From Neospora caninum Liverpool (taxonomy: Eukaryota; Apicomplexa; Conoidasida; Eucoccidiorida; Sarcocystidae): a DNA stretch of 64,000 nt. The stretch is from contig NC_018398.1 of NCBI RefSeq assembly GCF_000208865.1, forward strand, positions 5,790,710 through 5,854,709, in the 5' to 3' direction. Under the pieces are notes generated by a model, which was given only the letters and a program-made list of their open reading frames with translations, did not search any database and was not told the origin of the DNA. Of this stretch, positions 13,614-22,811 are shown in pieces. Every line of letters starts with the position of its first letter. Positions within the stretch are counted from its first letter, which is position 1. The translations under genes were made by a program, and so were the position numbers.

Positions 13614-15688
13614 TCACATCATTATTAAAGAGTTAATCGGTAGTCCAAACAGAGGATTCATGGCCGCCAATTCGCCGGATAAAGAATCATCTAGACCAGA
13701 TTTTTTCACGTCTGGTGATTTCCCGTCATGAACAAGAATGGAAAGGCCCGCTAAACCGAAAAACGTATGGAAAGGGTCAGGGGTTTTTGGTGAATCAGAG
13801 TGCGATTCCAAACGACCCTTTCCAAAGAGACTAATTCCGGGGGTCTCATTCTCGAGTGCGTTTCCCAAATTGCCATCTACGGTTTCTAACGATGTCACCC
13901 CATCCACGGCCACTTGGTCGCCAGCTGTGTCCTCTAGGCTCCCCGCAAGTTCGTGAGCGGCGGCCACGGCAGTACACCGTCCAGACCGAGTCTGTGTTGG
14001 TACCCGCGATATACCGCCAGTCTCCGACTGGCATGATAAGACAAAATGCTTCAAGCTTCGGATGTCATATACAGAAGAGAGATCCATATCCATAATCGAG
14101 GCTGTAGCTAAAATCCACCAACAATAGCACGAATCGGCGTCTTTCCCTGGCCGACCGTTGAGGCCGCCTCTCTGCGCCTGTCGCTCGCCTAACCACCTGC
14201 ACCGAAGCGGAAGGCAACCACAAACACAAGGTTACTCGACGTACAAAAGTCTAGTTCATTCGTGTCTGTAGGGCACAAAAGCGAGGTTCCTCCATTTCCG
14301 CGAAAGTGCAGTTCGGACGCGATACGTTCTACTCTATGCTACATAGACTGTACTGCGCAAGTATTGGCCCAGCTAAGAACATGTCATTTATTATTTTGTA
14401 CCGTGCAGTCACTAATCTCAGTTGAGACGCAACACATGTACCTGTTTCTGCTCTCCTGCAGGCTGTGTATGTTGGAAAAACGAGAGAAACGGAAAATGCA
14501 TTTAGTTCGAAATACTCACCCTTCCAGAGATTGCCGTGCGACCGACGGTAACTGGGGAAGCCGTCCAATCAGACAAAGTGATGCCACGGCACAGAAAGTC
14601 GTTCCGCCGTGAGACTCACAGCCTGGAGCGCATCCAAAGCCACCATCAAGGTTTTGACAGCGAGTAAGCCACTCGAATAGCTGGTCGATGTCAATATAAC
14701 CCCGACAACTCGAATCGGAACTGCCTGAAGCGGCTTCGTTGTCTCCAGGATCGGCAACAGTCCACTGACTCGGCAGGCAACACCAGTGCGTCTTAATTCG
14801 CTTAACTTGGGTGCAACCGCCTTCCGTACTCGAGACTGCGTCATCTTTGCACGTGTTGCCGCTCGTTACCTCTCCAGTTTCAAGGGCGTTTGGGATGCAT
14901 TTTATCTGTCCATTACAACCACTATAACTGATGAGCAGTTGCGTAAGCTGGAAGCAAGCGACTGCACACATAGCAAATCGTATGTCCGGTTCGGCTGAGC
15001 TACTCGGAAAACTGGTACATCGGTTTTTGAACGCCCCGGTACTAGGGTCTTGCAAGCGCGTGAGAAAACGTTGTATTCGAATTAGTAGCTGTTTCGGTAA
15101 ATTGGAAGGGCCCGCTCTACCTAGCAGTACAAGTATTTGCACAGCACTCAGGGTCGATAGACACGTTGCCGGGTAACTGGGATCTGGATGTGGCGCGAAG
15201 CCGACGCAGCAGGCACAGCGCGTATCTTGGGGAGATACAGACGCCGAACGGTAACCATTTTCTACGTTTTCTACGTGAAGACGGCAGGGAAGTGTTCTTT
15301 TGCATCTCATTACAAGATCGACTAAGAGGGTTCGTTGTGCGTCGTCCACAAACGCAATTCGCCCCTTTTCCGCGCGGGTCGTTTGCTCGTCTTGGTCGCC
15401 GTATTCGTCACTCTGCCTGCTGTCCTCTAAGACTGCTAAACCGGCGAGGGTCCAGTAGACACCACTCAGCAGAAATGCGTCTGCCTCCAGAGAGGTTGTC
15501 ATGTCACGCGAGCTTTCTTCTCCAACAGAAGGCTTGTGAAAAGCGAGATGACTTTCCCCCGCCGGGAGTTTTGAACAACTTGCCGCGTTTTTCGAGCCTC
15601 CTTTCCGGAGTGTTTCTAAACCTGCGACCAGGACTCGCTGCAGGAAGCGACGGTGCTGAGCAGCAGACAAGGGGACAGGGATCTCCAT
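13614..15688 (-). CDS. Rab geranylgeranyltransferase (GGTase-II) beta subunit
   Basis: Two exons, 14520-15688 and 13614-14196, join in phase 2 and give 583 residues. The donor is GAAGG|GTGAGT and the acceptor GTGCAG|G. The beta subunit binds geranylgeranyl diphosphate and the catalytic zinc and transfers the lipid to C-terminal cysteines of Rab GTPases. Prenyltransferase repeats are clear: LSGVYWTLAGL and TLSAVQILVLLG early, then NLDGGFGCAPGCESHGGTTF, GGLNGRP and DPFHTFFGLAGLSIL. Expected zinc ligands are present as Asp411 and Cys413 (DADSCYCWW) and His533. GGLNGRP and SCYCWW favour the Rab-type enzyme; ESHGGTTF also resembles GGTase-I beta, the main alternative. At 583 residues it is much longer than the usual ~330, through Ser/Thr-rich insertions between repeats. 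The ATG at 15688 is the first plausible start. Confidence 0.85.
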
Positions 15689-16730
15689 TCGCCCGGGCCA
15701 CTGGACACAAAACAGTTGTCATCCGCAAAAACAACACGGATCGAAGACAAACTCTTCTCTGCAGCTTTCTCGGAGCCAGAAATGCTTTCAAGACGTTGTT
15801 GGCACTCCACCACACTTCTGCACAGGTACATGTGGTGTGACGCCCATCTTAAACATCCAAGGAAAAGGGCAAACGGATAACAGGGACATTCGTCAGCGGG
15901 ACGAAAAAGACTTGGGTGCGAACCTGAAGACAAGAGCGACGGCCCATAGCCGCTCCACCGGTCGGCCGTACTGAAAGTGGCGAACTTCGCCGTGATCTTG
16001 TGACACAAAAGCCATGAAATCTCATACGGTCTTTGAAATTGCACCACTGGATAAAAAAAAATTAGGTTGGAGTTGCACGGATGCTCTGGAGCAGATTCCT
16101 GCAAAAGTCCAATCCCTCGGATCCGTCGGAAAATCAGAACCGCGGCCTGCACATGCTACGCATGCATGTGTGCACGCATGCACGTAGCATCAATCGAGGT
16201 CAGCAGCCAGCACACAAATGACATGGCGGAAGTAATCCGGGCAATTTCTGACTGATGGCACCACGCAGTTCTCTTCTCTTTCTCTAAGGCGACCTTTTTG
16301 TCGGCTGCAGCGGTGTCTCCTTTCGCCACAATCTCTTTCTCTTCCACTTGTCTGCTCGGCCGCCTCCGCAAACGAGTGTTGGGCAGCGTCGATCTCCGCC
16401 TGTCTCATCTTTCTTCCGCTTCTTCAGTCTCTCGTTCACTTCCTCTCGGGTCCTTTCAGTTCTCTTTTCTGCTCCTCTCGATTTACACTTTGATAGAACA
16501 TCTCTCCGTGCTGTCTCTTCTTTTGGTTTTGTCGCCTCGGTCTCGCGTGCATGTGTGCTGTCTGCCGCTCCCCCCTCTCTCTCGCCCCGCATCTCGACTG
16601 TTTTCTCCGAGTTCAGAAAAAACAGATCTCACGCCTCTCTGTTCCATTTGACACGTTCGCGTACTTGCGTGCGCTGTGCCTGGATAGGTCTAAGTACATA
16701 AATGAATATCGACAAAAGTATACAGGAGAC
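15689..16730. other. Shared intergenic region of two divergent genes
   Basis: The prenyltransferase gene runs left from 15688 and the mL46 gene runs right from 16731, so this 1-kb stretch must hold both promoters and 5' leaders. It contains the alternating purine-pyrimidine palindrome described separately and a pyrimidine-rich leader from about 16280. No coding exon is convincing. Confidence 0.6.
16153..16190. promoter_or_regulatory. Inverted repeat with two TGCATGC motifs
   Basis: Arms ATGCTACG and CGTAGCAT flank a core carrying GCATGCA (the reverse complement of TGCATGC) at 16160-16166 and 16176-16182. Bases 16157-16186 alternate strictly between pyrimidine and purine. TGCATGC is known as a binding motif of some apicomplexan AP2 factors. 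The position between two divergent housekeeping genes fits a shared regulatory site, which is an inference. Confidence 0.4.
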
Positions 16731-19562
16731 ATGGGGCGTCTAGCTGTCTCGCCAGCGTTCCTCGGCGACCGGAAACCGCTTCGAATTTCGTTCCGCCGGC
16801 GGCGGAAACTGGCTTCTGTCTCTCGAAAACTCATTCATGATCCCTGTTTCTTCACAGGCGACTCGCATGCCGTCGGTCCTCTGACTCACATCTCTCTCCC
16901 GTCGAGAGAGGCGGTCCGTGATCTCACCTGTCTACGGAGGCTCCAGAGCGCCTCCCCCCTCCAGCCGCACGCATGTGATCCCCTGAAAGACGGAAGTCTG
17001 CAAAGCGCGTCGCTGTCTCTCCTGAACGCGTCTCTTCTTTCTGCCCAGTGTTATCCTTGCCTCCCGGAGCAGCCTTCTCCATCGCGCGTCTCTTCCGTTA
17101 TAGCCGTGGCTTCGTACCTCCGTTCCTCTTTTTCTCCTCTCCGCTCGCATGCGTCGTGTGCCTCGGCGTCCACTGCGCGGATCCAACTGCCGCATGCTTC
17201 AGGTGTCGACCCAGGGGCAACTGGAGGTCTGAGGCGACGTGCTTCCCCAGTCTCCTCGTCCCTGCCCGAATCGATGCCTGCGCCGTCGCCCTTTGCCTCC
17301 CCCCTGACTTCTTCTTTCCTCCCTGCCTCGTCTCTCTTTTCGTCTTCTCGCTTCGTTTCGGCTTCTCGCTCTCGCGTGTCTCCGGCGCGCGGCGAGTGGC
17401 CTCGGCGCTTCTCGTCAGCTGCGAGGCGGCTCTCTCTGTTCTTCTCGGACCCGCCGCCGACGTACCCCATTTCGCTGCATGCAGGCTACAAAATCCAGGC
17501 CGCCCTGTGTGTCGACAGACTGCCTCTGGTGTACAAAGAGCCGGTGTACGAGACACGGTGGCGAGAGTTCAAGGAACAGTGGGAAGCGAAGACGAAGAAC
17601 GGTCTCGAGTTGTCAGACGACATCACCTTCATGAAGTTTCCCTTCCACTTTTTCGAAACCGAGGAAGCTCAGAAACAGAGAGAAGAACTTATTTCCAAGA
17701 CGGGCGACGCGGAGGTCTCTGAGCTAGAACTCCTCCTCAGTGAGGAAGGCTTCTCGGGAAAGCGAGAAGTGCAGAGGGACAAAGACGCGAAGAAAACAGA
17801 TCAGGAGGTGAGGGCGATAACGGCCGGCAGGCATGGAACTCGAGACGAACCCGACGCACCGCTCGAAGCCTGCTTTTGTCCTTTCCTTGTCGCGTGCCAC
17901 TCACGCTCTCGGCCTCTAAGCGAATGCGCCTTTCTGCCCCCGTTTCCTTCGATACGCTTGTCCAAGGTGTCTCGCGGCCGCTCTACCCTTTCTCTCTGCA
18001 TCTTTTCCCCATTCATTCTCACCTCTGTTTGCGCCGACGTCGGCGCCGCCTCTCCTTCACTTCCATTCTATCACCTTTTCGAGATCCCCGTGCGATTATC
18101 TCTTCAATCTGTGTTTTTATCTCGGTTTCTATCTTCCCTTCTAACTCCATTTCTCTCCGTTTCTCTTGTTTCGATCGCTCTATCTCCCCTATCTCTCTGA
18201 CTCGCTTTCTATCTTTCTGTCTATCTCTTTACCTTTCTTTCGATCTCTCCTGCGACCTGCCTTTCGATCTCCGTTTCAATCTTTTAAATCCGTCTCTGTC
18301 GCTTCTCGCCCCACCTCTGTTGTTCTTAGGCCCGTAGCGCAGTTAAGAGTGCGGGGCGCGGGCACGACGAGAAAGGCATCCACTCCTTGGAGCGAGAGCC
18401 TGAAAAGACTCTCTACCTGATTGTCCGCTACGGAGACAGCTGGCAGTTCCCTCTCGAGGATCGCATCCATGGCCAGTCCATGAGGAGCGTAAGCAGCTGT
18501 TGGGTCTTACACGGGCCATGCCGCGCAAACCTACAGTCTCAGATTTTTCTTCCGGCCGCGGTACCTGGTGCCTTCTGTAGCCGCAACTTCCAAGTTCCAC
18601 GGCCAGCAAATATGGAGACTTGGACAGCACACAGCCGATCGAGGATGTACATCTTGGTTTTCACATATATATATATATATATATTTATGTAGAATTATAT
18701 CTATTTATCCAGGTAAAGACGGTGTATACAGTGGAAGGTGGAGGAATGGAACTGGAGCCGCCCAGCCAGGGAGATCAACACAGACTGAGGGAAGACTTGT
18801 CGAGGGCCACGGAGCTGTCGGGCGTTTGTTCTCTGCTCGCGGTGTGCACGGCGGCGACGAACGGTAAGAAGCTCGTCTTGGACCCTTCGAATTCGACTGA
18901 TAATGTGGTCTCGTGAATGCGCATCCCGCTTCCTCAGACACTGAAGCGTCTCTGCGCCGAGCAGTTAGGCAACTCGTACGCGCCCTATCTCCTTGGCTAC
19001 TCGCCCTTCTCGTATGACAAACGAGCGAATCCGAGAAAATACGCAAGCACGGGGCTCCTGGGCCGAAAGGTAGGTTCCCGTACCTTCTCCTCTTGGGGGG
19101 GAGGCGGGGGGGGGGGACTCCTAACGTAAGGGGAGAAAGGGAGGGGGACGGAGGAGAGGCTGTAGAAAGGCCCGTTTGACATTGATATCCAATATCCACC
19201 TTTCCTTCTGACACTGCGCTTCATGGTGCCAGTTTTCGTGTTATGCTTTTCACCTCGTGCTTCTGCCCGGCTGTGTTTCTCTCGTCGGTCGCGTCTTCTA
19301 TTTCACCAACGCCACTGTATTCTTCTGTCGCTTCATCGTCTGGTGTCTCTTTACCATCTCTGCTGGTGCGCGTTTGTTCTCGTCTGTGCGTCGACAGATC
19401 TTCTACTACCGCGCTCACCACATTCCAGGCTCCGAAAACATTCAACTTCCACGGGATAGCCCCATCACAGATTTTGGCTGGGTCACGCGTCAAGAGCTGC
19501 CTTCCTACATCTCTTCCCGAAAGATGGCTGCTGTGTCGTCAGGTCTTCTCTTGGAAGAATAG
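16731..19562 (+). CDS. Mitochondrial large-subunit ribosomal protein mL46
   Basis: Four exons, 16731-17807, 18330-18488, 18938-19069 and 19398-19562, join in phase 0 throughout and give 510 residues. mL46 is a Nudix-fold protein of the mitochondrial ribosome. The conserved core is in the last three exons: LYLIVRYGDSWQFPLEDRIHG, then TLKRLCAEQLGNSYAPYLLG, then IFYYRAHHI and ITDFGWVTRQELPSYI, matching the order of the family (VLLVRE...W.LP, ETLRGTAERTL, VFFFKA, VWVTKDEL). The ATG at 16731 has G at -3 and +4 and begins an Arg-rich, acid-poor N-terminus suited to mitochondrial import. An in-frame ATG at 16551 would add 60 residues. Residues up to about 245 are Ser/Pro-rich and unlike the family, which is usually under 300 residues long. 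Confidence 0.8.
18665..18684. repeat. (TA)n microsatellite in an mL46 intron
   Basis: A run of about 20 bases of TA dinucleotides lies within the intron between exons 2 and 3 of the mL46 gene. Confidence 0.9.
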
Positions 19563-19631
19563 AAAAGCAGCGCGCCTCTTGACAAAGAAAGACATTTCGT
19601 TCATGTCTGTTTTCCCTCTCTCGCTCTGTCA

Positions 19632-19668
19632 ATATATATATATATATATATGTAGTTGCATGTCTATG

Positions 19669-19705
<37 letters not shown>
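19632..19705. repeat. Two adjacent (TA)n arrays
   Basis: TA runs at about 19632-19651 and 19672-19705 are separated by 20 bases of mixed sequence. Confidence 0.9.
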
Positions 19706-19710
<5 letters not shown>

Positions 19711-20514
19711 TCATGATGCTAGAGAGCAAGCAACACCTGGTTTTTTCTCGTCGTCTCTCCTGCCTCAGATGCGCGAACTGCCTTGACTGGCTTTGCGTCA
19801 GACGGCAAAGACATTGTGTGTCTCTCTGCCTAACTCTATCTTTGCTCTCTTCCTATATATGGAGAACGAACGCACGGAGAGTATAGAGTCAGAGAGCCAA
19901 GGACCGCGAATCGATCTGAGGAGAGACGAAACAGACGCCACGAATTCCCCCAGTTGGGTTGTCGTGCAGAGCGCTTCCCAAGCACACGCTCCCGTCTTGG
20001 ATCTAAAATCACTGCGAGTCCAGCGAGCGAAACAAACGGACAGCGTCTGGCAGGTTCTTTTGACAAACATATGCAAAATTCCTTTCGAAGACACTTTAGG
20101 CGAAATGCATGCAAACGCCTCCAAGCGTGCAGCAGCCGTTAATGGAAGACTAGAAAAACGGTCCAAAAGGTGACCGCGGAAGCGCGGCGCACAACACAGA
20201 GGGAGCTCAGAGAAGAAGGACGACGCTCTTGAAAATCCAAACCCACGCCAATATACTTACATGCGAGGGCTTGCCAACACCTCTCGCGCCTGCAGGATTT
20301 CCAAAAATACATCTCCCTATATCCTATGCATCTATTAGGACATACACCGGTTAAGTACCTGTATGGCTAGTCATACAACTACACGAACAGTAGACCTATG
20401 GACTGCCCTCGGCTTCGTGCTTCTGTTTACTCTAGGTTGCTTTTTCCCCAACAGTCGCAGCGCCGACCACAAATCCGCCCATCGTCCCTTCCCCTTGTTG
20501 GTCGCTCTCATGTC

Positions 20515-20650
20515 GTCTCTTTCCCCTTCTCTCTCTCTCCCCTTCTCTCTCTCTCCCCTTCTCTCTCTCTCCCCTTTTCTCTCTCTCCCCTTTTCTCTCT
20601 CTCCCCTTTTCTCTCTCTCCCCTTTTCTCTCTCTCCCCTTCTCTCCCTGT
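20515..20650. repeat. CT-rich tandem array, unit about 14-16 bp
   Basis: The plus strand repeats a unit of the form CTCTCTCTCCCCTTTT about eight times, so one strand is almost pure pyrimidine. It lies just downstream of the stop of the minus-strand ORF. Confidence 0.85.
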
Positions 20651-20693
20651 CTCGCTCTCTGTGTGAAAAGGCGTTGACAGCGTCGGCGTTGCA

Positions 20694-22783
20694 TCACAAG
20701 AAGTTGCGAAGAAACGCGCGGGTGCGGCTGCGGAGAATGCCCTTGCAGGGTTGAACAGGTTCTCCTTCCTCCGGAAAGACGCGCGTTTCTTGTCTGCTTT
20801 CACCAGAATCTGACTTCCTCTGGCCACGTGTGGCCGAGGCGAGTTCTCTCCCGTCTCTCGCGTCTTTTTTCGTCGATTGTTTTCCACGCGCCCTTTGCGT
20901 CTTCTGCTCGCCTCTCGGGGCAGCCGCCGCGTCATCGCCTGCTTGCGCCTCGCCGAGATCCCGCCTACGCGCCTCTTGCCGAGTTTCCTCCTCTTCTTCG
21001 TCCTCGGTCGCTGCGCCGCGCCGGGATCCTCGGGCGCCTCCAATCTGAACGCGCGTCAGGCGAACCGGCGGCAACGAGCAGTCGACTGAGAACGCAAAGG
21101 GTCTGAGTGCGCGGTGCTCGGGTCGCCCCAACAGCGCTGCGAGAGAAGACTCCAACAGTGCAGAGCCTTTGTTCGTCGCCTCCGTCGAAGTCGCAACTAC
21201 GCTGGGAACGCAGCGGGAGGACGCGAGTCGACGCATGTCGCCGGAAGGAGACGCCACAGAGGCGGCCGTTGCCAGAATAGAGTCTGCTTCAGCAACGCGA
21301 GGGCAGAGGCGTGGACTCGGAAGCCCAGAAGATATCGACGCGGGTCTTTCCGCAGGGGGTCCCTCCTCGTCGACTGAAACCAGGGACCGGGCTGTGTCGG
21401 ATCCACGATTTTCTGCTGCGCTTGTCTCCTCTCTAGGCTCAGCTTCGTCCTTCGCCTCCCCTTGAGGTAACGAAGGCTCGAGCTCTGTAGACACGGCTGC
21501 GGCCACAGGGAGCGCCAAAGCAGAGGCGTCGTGCATTTCCTGAGGGAGAGAAGGAGACAGCAGCTTTTCGTCTCGTTGCCGCGCCTCGGATTCGGTCTTG
21601 GCGTCTTCTTCGTCTGACGCTGAAGGACCATCCTGATTCGTGGAAAAGTCTTCGCAGTCTCGAGAGGCACTCCTCACCTCCTCTGTAAGTCTGTTCTCGC
21701 CCTCAATATCGGCGGTCTCCTCTTTCGCCTCACTTCCCTGCGGCCCGCTGTCCCCTTCGTCGCCTTCGAGTTCTCCCCGGGCTTCCCCTTTCTCTCGCAC
21801 CAGCCGGTACCCCGCGTCGGGCGGTGCTCCCCAGTCGCGCCGCGGCGCCTCGCTGCCTGCGCCCGCCTCTCGTTCTCGTCGAATCAAAGGAAACGCCGTC
21901 CAAGTCGCCACCTGAAAAAGGTAGTCACCCCCCGCAATCCGCAGCAGCGCCACACCGCGTCCACTCCAGTCGATGCCTGACACGAAAGCTTGCCAGGCGC
22001 TCTCCACCGCTTCGTCGCCTTCTACTCGCTTCCACACACTAGGCGGAGAGAGAGCGGAATAAGACGAAGACGCGACGGGAGGGTGTGCGTCTCGGGTGCC
22101 CAGTGCCGGCGTTCCGCTGACGTTTCGGGGGCCAAGAAAGTAGCAGTGGGAATCCTCGAGAGCTTGGTCGTCGCCTTCTCGCTTCGGATCCGACGCGCCC
22201 ATTCTGCCGCGCTGCTCCACGTCGGGCACAAAGAAGAACCACTGGACGGTGTCCGAGAACTTGACATCTTCGAATCGCGTCTTGTCCACGAGATACTCCA
22301 AGGCGCCTTCTGTCCCCCCATTCAAAGCCTCAAGCGTTCCGCGAATCGTCACGATGTACGTTTCTCTCGCGGTCAAGCGAGACGTGCAACGCCGAGAAGG
22401 CGAGAGTTCAGAGAGATCCCCCGTCTCTTCACCACCTGCTTCGTTACCGCCTGTACCTCCCCCGGCGTTCATCTCAACGATGCACTTGGCGCGGCCGTCG
22501 CCTTCGCGTGCACCTTCCGCTGTCTCATCTCCTTGCTCCTCTTGCCTCCGCGACCTCGTCGTGTCAGCGTCTGGAGCAGAGGCCCGCAACGAGGACGCCG
22601 ACACAACTCGAACGAGCTCCAACTCGTGACGATCAAGACTCACGCGGAGGAGGCCCCGATCGACGTGAAAGTCTCCGCAGTTTGTCGCGCACTCTTTGCC
22701 GCCTTTCCGCGTGACAGTCAGTCGAAGGGAGACGTCCAACAGCCTCTCGGAGAGGCCGCGGAAGAGCCGAGCAACGCCCCGTT
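20694..22783 (-). CDS. Unrecognised acidic protein, N-terminus unresolved
   Basis: A frame of nearly 700 codons ends at 20694. It has no ATG before the conserved-looking N-terminal part. It can begin at an acceptor (CACTGCAG|AA, first coding base 22783, phase 1), which would need an upstream exon. Residues early in the frame have an alternating beta-strand pattern (FHVDRGLLRVSLDRHELELV). Later come TYIVTIRGTLEALNGG, VQWFFFVPDV and GVALLRIAGGDYLFQVATW. The middle and C-terminus are Glu/Ser/Arg-rich and disordered. I do not recognise the family. It could be a separate gene or the 3' part of the neighbouring CCCH/KH gene, but intron phases did not let me join them. An in-frame GTGAGT near 22650 leaves open an alternative splice form. 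Confidence 0.4.
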
Positions 22784-22811
22784 CTGCAGTGAGGGAGAAA
22801 GGCAACCCGCA

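Larger units (their letters stand above)
19563..20693. other. Repeat-rich spacer between convergent genes
   Basis: This stretch separates the mL46 stop from the stop of the minus-strand ORF at 20694. It holds two TA arrays and a long CT-rich array. Apart from these no coding or RNA feature is supported. Confidence 0.6.
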
